The notes under the pieces were generated by a model. That model saw nothing but the letters and a program-made list of their open reading frames with translations. It ran no database searches and was not told where the DNA came from. Shown here piece after piece: positions 26,056 to 35,199 of a DNA stretch of 64,000 bases (position 1 is the stretch's first letter; the number at the start of each line of letters is the position of its first letter). The DNA lies in assembly GCF_024606225.1 (NCBI RefSeq), contig NZ_JAGRPU010000005.1, positions 1 through 64,000 of the forward strand. Direction: 5' to 3'. Source of the stretch: Endozoicomonas sp. ISHI1. Lineage in GTDB: Bacteria; Pseudomonadota; Gammaproteobacteria; Pseudomonadales; Endozoicomonadaceae. The translations under genes were made by a program, and so were the position numbers.

Positions 26056-27825
26056 TCACTCAGGCCATAGATTCAACAATATGGCCAGAGAGGCTATGAC
26101 CCCCAAAGCATTAGTCACTGGGGTTGTATCCGCTGATGAACTAGGAGCCTGACCGAGAATAGCTGCCCTACTGCGGCGGCAGCAAATTGGTCTGAAAATC
26201 CGCTTTTGTTCGTCAAATAGCTCGCTATTCTCCTCACAAAACCGAATTTTCATCCTCAATTTTATGCCGTCCTCGCTACGGGCGCCATTCTCGGTCAGGC
26301 TCCTAGAAACCAGGTTGATACTGAAAGTCGCATTGGTAGTCGCATTGGTAGTCGCATTGGTAATAGAAGCAGAGGACTGAGGGTCTGTCATGCAAACAGC
26401 TGAGTCAAAGTAGAACTGACCCTCGACGTTGGTCAGTCCAGTCAAAGCAGTGGCTTTGGAATCATTGATAGGAGTCCAGCTATTCACGATCTGGCAAAGT
26501 GTCGGTGCACTGGTCGTTGCCATGCCGACGGTTGAACTCTCAGATCTCTGACACTCACCTGCCAGTGGCAATGGATCAACGGCTTTCAGGGAGAAATATT
26601 CGTTGTCTACTTTCCACAAAGTCATTCCCAGGAAGTCGTTACAGGCCAAGGCCAGATCAAGCTTGTCATAGATAGTTAAAGCTGTCGTTGTGACGTAGAT
26701 ATTGTTACCAGCCAGATTAATGAGAGGAGCTTTTCTATAGGCAAAAACGAAAAGACCTTTTAAAGCGAGCCCTCCCCTTCGGGTTTCAATTCCTGTACGA
26801 ATTTCGCTACGTGTCTTGCCTTTATTGTCAATATCAACAGTGTTTCTGAAGATATTAATATTGCTTCCGGATCCAATGGCAATCTGGGCCAATTCCGAGA
26901 TTTTGCCCCGGAATGTGTTCTCAATTATTTCGAGCTTATTTGACAGGTTATTGATGTTTCGAAAATTAATGAATATTGCTTCCTCGGGAATCATACTGAG
27001 TTTTGTCGTGCGGATGGTTTCACCAATGACCTTGTTATTAGCGAAACGTAAGCCCGGGCCCGTGTGCGAATCATTGGTGGATGCATCCAGATTCGCAGAG
27101 CAATTAATGTTAACTGCGGCCCAGACAGGGAGATAAAAAACGTTGTTCTCTATAGATAATGTCCGGTTATAGCAGTTTGTGTGAATAATAGCGTCAGTTA
27201 GAGTGTCGGGATTAACTCCAGTTGGCCGGAAAGTAATATGTTTTATATGATTGTCTCCTGTTTCTCCAGAATTGAATTTGCGACTGTATCCAACTCCAAC
27301 CCCGATCATATATCTATTTGTAAATTTATCATGAAGCTTGATAACAATTTCAAAACCTTCATCAGCAGCCCCGATGATGTCCTGGCCGCTCTTCAAAGCT
27401 ATTGCACTGGCAATAAGATATTCAATAGTGGGCTTACCTGTCACAGGGGTAACGGTTGGAGCAGTTGTTTTGGAGGAAAGCAAGATAACAGTGTTATCAG
27501 GAATCTGTTTTATCAACTCACTTAAATCATCTGCAGGGTTGGCAGTGAGAACAACGCACTGTCGTCCGCTAACAAGATCACGGTATTGGTTAAGCCGTTG
27601 TTCAACCCCCGTCGTTTGATCTCTGAGAGAGCTGCATAATTCTGTTGGAATGGGAGGTGCAGTAGCAGGAGTTGCAGTAGTAGGAGCTGCAGTTGACGAT
27701 TGAGCTGCGGCTGTCGGTTGAACAGTGATTGTAGATTGAGTCGTGTTTTGAGCCTGAAGGTTCAGGGCAAGTAACAGAAATACAGGAACGATGAACAGGG
27801 ACGGATGGTGCTGCAACTTAATCAT
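26056..27825 (-). CDS. Exported beta-helix-like surface protein with hydrophobic C-terminus
   Basis: A 589-residue protein. A signal peptide (SLFIVPVFLLLALNLQA) is followed by a Thr/Ala/Pro-rich mucin-like stretch to about residue 60. The centre (about 170-400) has asparagine-rich repeating strands such as LEIIENTFRGKI and INIFRNTVDIDNK, which suggest a right-handed parallel beta-helix. NATTNATTNATF comes from a 12-bp DNA repeat. The C-terminus is small residues SSSADTT then the hydrophobic LGVIASLAILLNLWPE, a membrane-anchor or GPI-signal-like tail. Degenerate copies flank it on both sides. No enzyme motif is seen. Likely a cell-surface or secreted protein. Confidence 0.65.
   Translation of the reverse strand: MIKLQHHPSLFIVPVFLLLALNLQAQNTTQSTITVQPTAAAQSSTAAPTTATPATAPPIPTELCSSLRDQTTGVEQRLNQYRDLVSGRQCVVLTANPADDLSELIKQIPDNTVILLSSKTTAPTVTPVTGKPTIEYLIASAIALKSGQDIIGAADEGFEIVIKLHDKFTNRYMIGVGVGYSRKFNSGETGDNHIKHITFRPTGVNPDTLTDAIIHTNCYNRTLSIENNVFYLPVWAAVNINCSANLDASTNDSHTGPGLRFANNKVIGETIRTTKLSMIPEEAIFINFRNINNLSNKLEIIENTFRGKISELAQIAIGSGSNINIFRNTVDIDNKGKTRSEIRTGIETRRGGLALKGLFVFAYRKAPLINLAGNNIYVTTTALTIYDKLDLALACNDFLGMTLWKVDNEYFSLKAVDPLPLAGECQRSESSTVGMATTSAPTLCQIVNSWTPINDSKATALTGLTNVEGQFYFDSAVCMTDPQSSASITNATTNATTNATFSINLVSRSLTENGARSEDGIKLRMKIRFCEENSELFDEQKRIFRPICCRRSRAAILGQAPSSSADTTPVTNALGVIASLAILLNLWPE
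26327..26362 (-). repeat. 12-bp tandem repeat, three units
   Basis: GTCGCATTGGTA occurs three times in a row. On the coding strand each unit encodes Thr-Asn-Ala-Thr-type residues. The decayed copy at about 28095-28112 has only one diverged unit, so the array expanded in the intact gene. Slippage here stays in frame. Confidence 0.85.
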
Positions 27826-27849
27826 TTTCAGGACTCCCCGGAAAAGTCG

Positions 27850-28140
27850 ATTGGAAGCCTAGACGCTGTGTTTATAATTATCCATTAATATGATTAAGGT
27901 GTTGCAAGAAAATAGATGGATCTTTCTGTCTAATCTCTCTTTAGTGCTGTTGCTCAGGGTGCAACAGACTCTTTAAACCGAGGCGATGAATCAGCTCAGG
28001 TTATAGTTGCAACAATATGGCCAGAGTGGCTATGACCCCCAAACCATTGTTCACTGCGGTTGTACCCGCTGATGAACTGGAAACCGGACTGTTACTGAAA
28101 GTCATATTGATAATGAAATCAGAGGACTGAGGGTCTCAGG
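27850..28140 (-). pseudogene. 3' remnant of a duplicated surface-protein gene
   Basis: This block matches the downstream region and the 3' end of the gene at 26056-27825. Read on the minus strand from about 28085, it encodes SSSSAGTTAVNNGLGVIAT and then LAILLQL and a stop, closely matching the intact SSSADTTPVTNALGVIAS and LAILLNLWPE. The match continues to the GAAAGTC and GCAGAGGACTGAGGGTCT/TCAGAGGACTGAGGGTCT segments. The rest of the copy is gone, so it is a truncated pseudogene upstream of the live copy. Confidence 0.7.
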
Positions 28141-28180
28141 GTCAGGAGAGTTGGGGTGGATCATATATGACACCAGCTTT

Positions 28181-31100
28181 TTAACCCGTTTCATTGGTTC
28201 CCTCATAAGCAACCCTGTTAAATGCCCTGGAGCGCAGTATGCTGGCCATTTTGCCCAGGGCTGGATTGGGGTAACTGTCCTGAAGACGCTCCAGAACATG
28301 CGTAAGTACAATGCCTGATACGGAATCGAGCTTTGGCTCTGAAGATTCAAGGGCCGCCAATACATTAATGCGCATCATTGCCATCAATGCACGATCAGGG
28401 CCAGCAGCCTGACCAACTGCCAGGTTGAGTTCGTCAATCATCATGGTAGTAAGTTGCCTGCTGTGCACCGGCTCACCTGAAGCCAGTATGGGAGAATCGT
28501 AAGACAGCAGGGTTGACGGGGCAGTGTCCATAGGGCTGATCAAGTCAACCACATAAACCCAGTCTTTCGTTGTATACCCTTCTTTTGAACAAAGAATGAG
28601 GTTGCAGAAATAACATTTTGTGCCGTAATAAAACGCCTCACCAATGTTAGTCATAAGCAGCTTACATTTCTCAGGCAAGTCACCGCGTGAAAGGGCAGCT
28701 TCCTCCAGACGATGATAGAACCGTTCTTTGATCTCACTGAATTGCTCTTTATTAAGTACCAAAAGATCTGTATCCCTTGGCATGACTGAGCGCTCAACAA
28801 CTCCCCGGGATATTTCGCCCGGTAACAGATCATTGCCGGATACCCCATTTAATGCCTCGCTTCCCCAAAGTGACTGGACCTGCGTCTGATAAGCACGGCT
28901 TCCCAAATATACCACAGGCTTATTTTCACGATTCAACGCCTGTACTTCGCTGGCGATTTGCTCATGAAAATAAGCTCTTGTATTGAGAATATCCGGAGTA
29001 TCTCCAGTAACAGATGTCTTTGCGGCAAAATCTGCCAGAGTATAACGGTTATTACTGGATTGTTCTTTAGATCGGCCATTTTTAATTTGGACTGGATTCG
29101 GTTTATGACTACCACCGGTTTTGACTAATGATAGTTTTTTAGAGTTATTTAGATCTTTTAAGTAGCCTGCTATGAAAGCAATATTTTTTTTCAATTTCTT
29201 CCCACAACTGACGGTAGCCTGTTCAAGCTTGAGAATGGTTGGAAATTCATTTTTGAGAATATCGATCCGTTTACCGCTAACGAGGACAAGAGCAGAATTC
29301 AAACGCTGAAGCTGTTGCAAACTGTAGTATAAAGTAGCATGAATTGACTCGAACAGCGCAATTTTCAGGCAAATATCTTGTTCATTAATGACGTGTTCTC
29401 TGATGTTGTTCAATTGCCTGAAAGCGTCTTTGAAACAGGTTTTGATGTTTTGGTTGATCTTATCAAATTGATCAATTTTCTCTTTAATCCCGGAATCATT
29501 CGCTTTGATTTTTTCTTTCCATTTCTCTTTGCTCATCTTAAGCGAGCGCGATGAATCACTGGTATGAATGCATGTAAGGCAGGCCTCGAGATCATTGAAT
29601 ATTGAAGCGCATTGAGAAACATGCTCAACGAGCATTGCACAGTAATAACTGCAGTGGAAGAACGTCAGCAATAATTCGGTGTGCCGCGATTTTACATTGT
29701 TTTCAAAAATATTAATGAGCCGTTCACAGGACTCTCTGCCCAGTTCTGAGATGTTAATGTCTGAATTGTATGCATCGCACTCTTTATTAATGAGTTTTAA
29801 AATATCATTATTCTGGATAAGTATTTGTGTCAGCTGGGATTTCAGGTATTCAGGAAGCTGCTGCGGATTGTCATTTGTTATCCCATCCGAGGTGGCATGT
29901 TGCATGATGACTTTTCTGGCCTCATGAATGCTATTCCTGATGGCGATCGCTTGATTATTGGTCAGAATCTGTAACCTATGCCAGGCGAGAGATAAACGAC
30001 GACGGTATTTAAAGGTTTTCATTCCATCACTGGTCAATAAGCCAAGCTCCTGCAACTGATCTGCCCATGGATCCAGAACATCCAGTATTTGTTTCAGCTC
30101 CTCCGTCTTCATTACCTTTATTAACGGTGACTGGTTCTCAGTGGCACTCTCCTTGTGAGCAAGAAGGGTACTCAGGTAAGTAGAAGCAGCTTCAAGCCCA
30201 AGGATGAAATACATACTAAGTGGGTTGGGTCGGGATTGTGTATATTCTTTAACATCTTTATGCCAGCTTTCGATGTTGATTCCTGCTGTATTATTATCTT
30301 TAAGAGCTTGAATAACTGGCTCCAGTGAATACTCGTTATGGAAAACTATTCGAGTGGTTGCTTCAAAAGCCTTATCGGCTTCATCCCACCGTCCTGATAA
30401 TACAGCTGCATGGAATAACTCTGCACAAAATAGATGTTGCCCAATCGCCTGTTGGTCAACGCACACTGGTTGGAATGTGTGATCATCCCCTTCTTCCCTG
30501 TATCGATCTATTGAGCTGAAAAGGCTTCCAGAAGCGATATTCAAGATATCTTGAGAATCTTCCCTGTTCAGGACTTCCAATGAACCCGTGGCAATGACAG
30601 TGAGCAGATTGCTGACCCCTTCACTCAGGATGTTAGACTCACGTAGCTTAAGTTCGGGGCATTCCCGAGGGGGTGCATGCAAAATTGAATGGTACTTCCT
30701 TGGTTCTACCGGTGCCCGAAGGGCGATATGGCTGTTGAAATCAGCGTATCTTATCATGCTCTCTACAACAGAGCGGACATATGACAAATGGCAAACAATA
30801 GATTCGCTCAGAAAACTGTTTGATTGCTGGCCCGGGGAATCAGCCATGGAGGCCCATCGACATAACATTCTATCGAGAACACGATAGTGCCTGGCGAGCC
30901 ACACTGCTACGTTACACATATCATCGCTCAAAAAAAGCCGTTTGGACAATACGGCATATTGACTTCTGTTAGCCAATTTTCTTGCGTTATACCAATCGAC
31001 CAGTTTGTATGAACTGTCTTTGAATACCTGATATTTATTAGCAAGACGCTTGAGCAAAGCCAGTCTGTTGTAGATTAAGCTATGGAACTGAGGACCATCT

Positions 31101-31603
31101 GTATCAAGAAACGTTCTATCAAAAAACTCTTGATCAAGTTTCGTTGTAAATTCGAGTAATTCACGCTTGAAGCTTTGGACAGCCGCTATCGTAATTTCTT
31201 GAGAAGGTGGGGACGGTGCTCCGTGGAAACAAGGCAGAGTATCCAAAATGATTTCATCACGCAGAGGCTTCAGGAGAATGTTTAAGGCAGGACTGCAGGC
31301 TGCTGAGTCCTCCGGCAAGCTCTGGTCAGAAGCTGATGTCAAATCAGGTGTATGATAGGTTTTTTCTACTGAACTGGTCGCAGCCTGTCTTTCTGTTAGA
31401 GAAAAATCGCTGGGTTCGGAGTATGCCGGGTCATTGGTTTTATCAATGCACGCTAAATGAGACTCTGGATTTATTGCAGAAGCCCTGGCAGTAGTTGAGT
31501 CTGCGTCCGCCAGTCTTTCTGAGCAGTCCTGAGTGGCGGTGCATCCTTCAGGGTCAGGCTGCTGGTAAGAAGGCGGAGCATAAGTGTTCTTGATATTTTG
31601 CAT
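28181..31603 (-). CDS. Large helical protein with N-terminal PPxY and possible nucleotidyltransferase fold
   Basis: An 1140-residue protein of unknown family, without signal peptide or membrane helices. TYAPPSYQQP at residues 7-16 is a PPxY motif, identical in APPSY to the protein at 9078-9611. Residues about 130-860 are mostly helical. Near the C-terminus VVYLGSRAYQ (about 897-906) is followed by MPRDTDLLVL (about 941-950). A Gly-Ser followed by Asp-x-Asp on a strand is the layout of Pol-beta-type nucleotidyltransferases, but the spacing of about 44 residues is long, so this is only a suggestion. It could be a large secreted effector. Lower GC than neighbouring housekeeping genes suggests transfer. 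Confidence 0.6.
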   Translation of the reverse strand: MQNIKNTYAPPSYQQPDPEGCTATQDCSERLADADSTTARASAINPESHLACIDKTNDPAYSEPSDFSLTERQAATSSVEKTYHTPDLTSASDQSLPEDSAACSPALNILLKPLRDEIILDTLPCFHGAPSPPSQEITIAAVQSFKRELLEFTTKLDQEFFDRTFLDTDGPQFHSLIYNRLALLKRLANKYQVFKDSSYKLVDWYNARKLANRSQYAVLSKRLFLSDDMCNVAVWLARHYRVLDRMLCRWASMADSPGQQSNSFLSESIVCHLSYVRSVVESMIRYADFNSHIALRAPVEPRKYHSILHAPPRECPELKLRESNILSEGVSNLLTVIATGSLEVLNREDSQDILNIASGSLFSSIDRYREEGDDHTFQPVCVDQQAIGQHLFCAELFHAAVLSGRWDEADKAFEATTRIVFHNEYSLEPVIQALKDNNTAGINIESWHKDVKEYTQSRPNPLSMYFILGLEAASTYLSTLLAHKESATENQSPLIKVMKTEELKQILDVLDPWADQLQELGLLTSDGMKTFKYRRRLSLAWHRLQILTNNQAIAIRNSIHEARKVIMQHATSDGITNDNPQQLPEYLKSQLTQILIQNNDILKLINKECDAYNSDINISELGRESCERLINIFENNVKSRHTELLLTFFHCSYYCAMLVEHVSQCASIFNDLEACLTCIHTSDSSRSLKMSKEKWKEKIKANDSGIKEKIDQFDKINQNIKTCFKDAFRQLNNIREHVINEQDICLKIALFESIHATLYYSLQQLQRLNSALVLVSGKRIDILKNEFPTILKLEQATVSCGKKLKKNIAFIAGYLKDLNNSKKLSLVKTGGSHKPNPVQIKNGRSKEQSSNNRYTLADFAAKTSVTGDTPDILNTRAYFHEQIASEVQALNRENKPVVYLGSRAYQTQVQSLWGSEALNGVSGNDLLPGEISRGVVERSVMPRDTDLLVLNKEQFSEIKERFYHRLEEAALSRGDLPEKCKLLMTNIGEAFYYGTKCYFCNLILCSKEGYTTKDWVYVVDLISPMDTAPSTLLSYDSPILASGEPVHSRQLTTMMIDELNLAVGQAAGPDRALMAMMRINVLAALESSEPKLDSVSGIVLTHVLERLQDSYPNPALGKMASILRSRAFNRVAYEGTNETG

Positions 31604-31934
31604 AATTGTTGCCTGATTCGAGTAATCATTATTTAAAGAACGGCATGTTCTATTGAGACATAATTACGCTGACTTAGTTCCCCGAAATTAATTACACTCG
31701 CTCCTCAAGGAGTAAAAATTTGGGAGTGAGTTCTATCTTTTTTAACATATTCAAGACCTTACACGGGTTATGATAGTTTCGAAACTTAAGATAATAAAAG
31801 TGGTCACATCACTGCAGCAAACCGGCTGACCAGAATGCAGCCTCCCAAAAGCCACTTGCTTTTAGCCCCTGAGTCCGGCATGTTGTGCAGGCTTTTCTCA
31901 CCCTCATCAGTATAAGTTGCATAAGGGGATATCT
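31604..31934. other. Divergent intergenic region
   Basis: A 331-bp gap. It contains the perfect 12-bp palindrome AGTTTCGAAACT (31775-31786) and a nested inverted repeat in which ACTCGCTCC pairs imperfectly with GGAGTGAGT around CTCC-TCAA-GGAG (about 31690-31730). These could be regulator sites. AAGGGG precedes the ATG at 31935. No gene is seen. Confidence 0.4.
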
Positions 31935-32711
31935 ATGCGCTCTCTTTTAAACGATTTTTTCAGCCTCTATGAGCGCTCAATGTATCATCGCCCATGGTTA
32001 AACAGATTCCTGGCGTCGACCCTCAGCTTTTTCATGGTCGCATCGGTCTCAGCTGCTGGATCCAAAGCTGAACAGGCCACCCTTCAGTTACCAGCCAAAT
32101 CTGAGTTACTGGTTCTTGACGGTACCAATGCCAGAGACCTCGACTTCAAGGTGGAAGCTAACAAGCCCATTCCTCTGACCGATGAACGCCATCAGATTGT
32201 TTTTCAATTATCTGATGTCGTCACTAATGGCGGGGACCGGACGCGCTTCACCTCCAAACCTTTTGTTCTGACCTTCCATCCAGCAGTTGGCAAGCAATAC
32301 ACTATTGATACACCCGAACTGAGAAACATGCGTCAGGCAGAAGCGATCAACGATGACCCCACCAGCAAGATTTCATTGAAGGATGCAAAAGGCGAAGCCG
32401 TTCCTTTTAAATTTGCCATTCTGCCCAGCAAGGGTATCCAGCTCGGTCGCAACTATGCGGCAGACGTCCAAAAGTTTAATCGTTCTGACAGCCCGGCAGC
32501 GGCCAGTGAATTTTCAGGTTTGGGTGTCTTTGCAGAGCAAACCACGGGCTTTGCCAATGCAACTCAGAATGAGGAGATCTATGGCTCTGCTGCCAATAAA
32601 AATGACGATGCCAATATGAGCGCCAGCATGTTGCGCTACTGGTTTGAAAAAGCCGATCCGAAAACGCGGAAGGCGTTCGTCAACTGGGCCCGGGAACAAG
32701 TCAGCCAGTGA
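31935..32711 (+). CDS. DUF2057 (YccT-like) exported protein
   Basis: A 258-residue protein of the DUF2057 family of exported proteins. The N-terminus has a late hydrophobic segment, FLASTLSFFMVASVSAAG, that looks like a signal peptide after about 22 residues of leader. The family segment runs from LQLPAKSELLVLDGTNA through the FTSKPFVLTFHP strand. The molecular role is not known. ATG 31935 is chosen because AAGGGGATATCT precedes it. A TTG at 31917 is less likely. The TGA overlaps the rsuA start (GTGA). Confidence 0.8.
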   Translation: MRSLLNDFFSLYERSMYHRPWLNRFLASTLSFFMVASVSAAGSKAEQATLQLPAKSELLVLDGTNARDLDFKVEANKPIPLTDERHQIVFQLSDVVTNGGDRTRFTSKPFVLTFHPAVGKQYTIDTPELRNMRQAEAINDDPTSKISLKDAKGEAVPFKFAILPSKGIQLGRNYAADVQKFNRSDSPAAASEFSGLGVFAEQTTGFANATQNEEIYGSAANKNDDANMSASMLRYWFEKADPKTRKAFVNWAREQVSQ

Positions 32712-33424
32712 GACTCGACAAATTTCTTTGTGAAAGCACCGAACTGACCCGCTCAGAAAGCAAAAGACTTCTGAAAACCGGGTCGGTGAGTGTGGAGGGT
32801 GTTATCGTCAAAAATCCGGCCTGTAAGGTTACTGACGATGCTGAGATTCTTCTGGATGGCGCACCGCTGACGCTGGTGGGATCTCGTTACATCATGCTCA
32901 ACAAACCGGTGGATACCATTTGTTCGACACACTCAGGAACAAGAGCCGAACTGTATCCATCCGTTATTGATCTGCTGAATGTCATCAAATCAGATCGTCT
33001 CAGGATAGCCGGTCGGCTGGATGTGGATACCACAGGGCTGGTGCTGATTACAGACGACGGCCAGTGGTCTCATAAAATCACATCACCGGTTAAAAAGTGT
33101 GGAAAACGTTATCGGGTAGAACTAGCCATGCCCCCGGATCAGTCTGCCATCGAACAGTTTGCACAAGGTATTCAGTTGCAAGGGGAGAAAAAACGGACCC
33201 GACCGGCGCAGCTTGAATTTATTTCTCATCAGGAAGTACTGTTGACGATTCATGAAGGCAAGTACCATCAAGTCAAACGCATGTTTGCAGCTCTGGGCAA
33301 TCGTGTAACGGCCCTGCATAGGGAACAGATAGGCTCTATCACTCTCGACCCTGATCTGGAAGCGGGTGAGTGGCGCTATCTGACTGAAGATGAAATCAAT
33401 TCCGTTCAGGAAGTCACCAGCTGA
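32708..33424 (+). CDS. rsuA: 16S rRNA pseudouridine synthase RsuA
   Basis: Makes pseudouridine 516 in 16S rRNA. 238 residues from a GTG that overlaps the preceding stop by 4 nt. The N-terminal S4 domain (MRLDKFLCESTELTRSESKRLL region), the catalytic motif RIAGRLDVDTTGLVL with its Asp near 105, and the later KYHQVKRMFAALGNRV segment are diagnostic. Its 3' end overlaps the convergent DinB-like gene by 19 bp. Confidence 0.93.
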   Translation: MRLDKFLCESTELTRSESKRLLKTGSVSVEGVIVKNPACKVTDDAEILLDGAPLTLVGSRYIMLNKPVDTICSTHSGTRAELYPSVIDLLNVIKSDRLRIAGRLDVDTTGLVLITDDGQWSHKITSPVKKCGKRYRVELAMPPDQSAIEQFAQGIQLQGEKKRTRPAQLEFISHQEVLLTIHEGKYHQVKRMFAALGNRVTALHREQIGSITLDPDLEAGEWRYLTEDEINSVQEVTS

Positions 33425-33936
33425 CCTCTGTTAAAGGTGGAAGTAGCTGGGGCCATACCCACGGAAGGGTCAATTCTGTTGCCTGCCACTTTTGCGATCG
33501 TTGCCATCATTGCCAGGTGATGGATCAGATGGCTGCTGGCAAAGATCAACTCCCTTCCCAGTGTGGATTTCAATCGCACGCTGCTGCTTGCTGACAAAAG
33601 TACTTCAGTTTTCATTACAACCTCTAATGCCAGATCTTCGGCTTTCAATGCTTGCAACCATTGCAGCAAATCTTTCAACTCTGCCAGTCCCGCATTTTTT
33701 TCATGCTCCAGCAAAAGCCCCCTGCGTCTAATATCATAATCCACCAATTCGTCAGAAGAAGAACGGACAGCTTCATACAGATCCAGAACATGACGCAAGT
33801 GCTGGCCGATTGTGCTTTGAAAAAGGCCTGAATCACTGAAACGGTAATCATTAGCACTCATACCAGAAACAAAACCGATCATCTGCTCAACCGCTTCCTG
33901 ATTGCCCAGCAGTACCTGCTCAAAATCACTACGCAT
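33406..33936 (-). CDS. DinB-like putative metal-binding protein
   Basis: A 176-residue four-helix protein of the DinB/YfiT type. The histidines in GQHLRHVLDLYEA and SSHLIHHLAMM fit the three-His metal site of this fold. The substrate is unknown. Many relatives are thiol-dependent transferases. ATG 33936 follows GGGGATTCTTACC. The ORF could start at 33960. Convergent overlap with rsuA. Confidence 0.7.
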   Translation of the reverse strand: MRSDFEQVLLGNQEAVEQMIGFVSGMSANDYRFSDSGLFQSTIGQHLRHVLDLYEAVRSSSDELVDYDIRRRGLLLEHEKNAGLAELKDLLQWLQALKAEDLALEVVMKTEVLLSASSSVRLKSTLGRELIFASSHLIHHLAMMATIAKVAGNRIDPSVGMAPATSTFNRGQLVTS

Positions 33937-33977
33937 GGTAAGAATCCCCTTTTTTCTCAATATCTATTGCGTTTTTT

Positions 33978-35189
33978 TCAAGACAATATTTTTTCATTCA
34001 TGGCGGCTCTATCCGCCCTGACAGTCGCGCTCTGCCAGCTGTAGCGGAAATAAACCAAAGCTAAAATGGAGGCAATAAAGTACACAGCCTGAAGCGCTTC
34101 CAGAGGTGGCTTTACCTGATGCAGAAACAGAGCTGTGACCATAAACAACAGAGCCACGCCCAATTGAGAGCAGTAACTTTTCAGTAAAAGGTAGGCATGG
34201 GTATTCGTTTTATCCGAACGATCAAAGAACACTTTGTTGAATGACAACCGGAACAGACTGGTCAGAAAAGCAATCACAAGAATGACTGCATATTGCTGCT
34301 GTGTTGACAATGCCTCATCGACCACCCCCCTCAGCAGCCAGCTAAAAGCGTAGAGAATAATGGCTAACCGGAAAAGTCGGATAGCCGCCATCCGGTCAAT
34401 AAAAGTTTGTACCAGCTTGAACAGGACAGCCACTGCAATCGCCAGAACCACCATCATCCCACCCAGCTCAAGCAGACTTTCCCTGTTGATGAAATAGAGT
34501 GACAGGGTCCAGAAATAACTTTCCAGAAAAAGAAACAGACCATCCGCAAAAAACACCCCACGGGAGCCAAAACTGTCACGAAATCGAAACACTTCTGTGA
34601 ATCGGGTTAGCGGAGCAGAAAACGCTCGGTCGATTTCAACCACCACCTTCTTTTTCAGGGTGCGGGCAACACCGACTGATGAAATCAGCGCGCTGAGCAT
34701 AAACAGAATTGAGAAACTTGACTGTTCCAGCAAAACTGCACCCGCCACAATGCCTATTTTAAGCATCACAGCGACCAATATCTGGAAGTTGCCAAAGTGT
34801 TGACCGGAATTCCAGCTATGGCTGATGGATTTGAACAACAGTCGTTGAGCCATCCAGTAGAAACAGCCATAAATACCATTCAGAATGGCCAGCAGAATGA
34901 GCCCTGTGACTCCGCTCCCTGCTTGCTGCTGAAAGAAAAGTAATCCTGCTACCAGCAGAAGCTCAGTCAAAAACGAGGCCCTGACAGCCCAGACACTCCC
35001 TTTGCCAGATCTCAGGTTTTCCCAAACCCGGAGGGTAAAAAGATAAGCTAAACCTGACAGGGCAATAAACAAGGCTATTTCAGTCAGCCGATAACCCTGT
35101 TGCCACAATAGAGTAGGCATGAAGAACGGCAACACGCCAACCAGAAACGCGTGGATACCTGAGAACTGAAAAAAGTAATGCACTCCCAT
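33978..35189 (-). CDS. MFS-type membrane transporter
   Basis: A 403-residue polytopic protein with about 11-12 hydrophobic helices, e.g. ALFIALSGLAYLFTL and LILLAILNGIYGCFYW, resembling major facilitator permeases. It overlaps the end of the upstream ATP-grasp gene by 11-12 nt, so it is likely co-expressed and may export the ligase product. The start at 35189 is inferred from that overlap, and its ribosome site is weak. Substrate unknown. Confidence 0.75.
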   Translation of the reverse strand: MGVHYFFQFSGIHAFLVGVLPFFMPTLLWQQGYRLTEIALFIALSGLAYLFTLRVWENLRSGKGSVWAVRASFLTELLLVAGLLFFQQQAGSGVTGLILLAILNGIYGCFYWMAQRLLFKSISHSWNSGQHFGNFQILVAVMLKIGIVAGAVLLEQSSFSILFMLSALISSVGVARTLKKKVVVEIDRAFSAPLTRFTEVFRFRDSFGSRGVFFADGLFLFLESYFWTLSLYFINRESLLELGGMMVVLAIAVAVLFKLVQTFIDRMAAIRLFRLAIILYAFSWLLRGVVDEALSTQQQYAVILVIAFLTSLFRLSFNKVFFDRSDKTNTHAYLLLKSYCSQLGVALLFMVTALFLHQVKPPLEALQAVYFIASILALVYFRYSWQSATVRADRAAMNEKILS

Positions 35190-35199
35190 CTCTGCTGTC

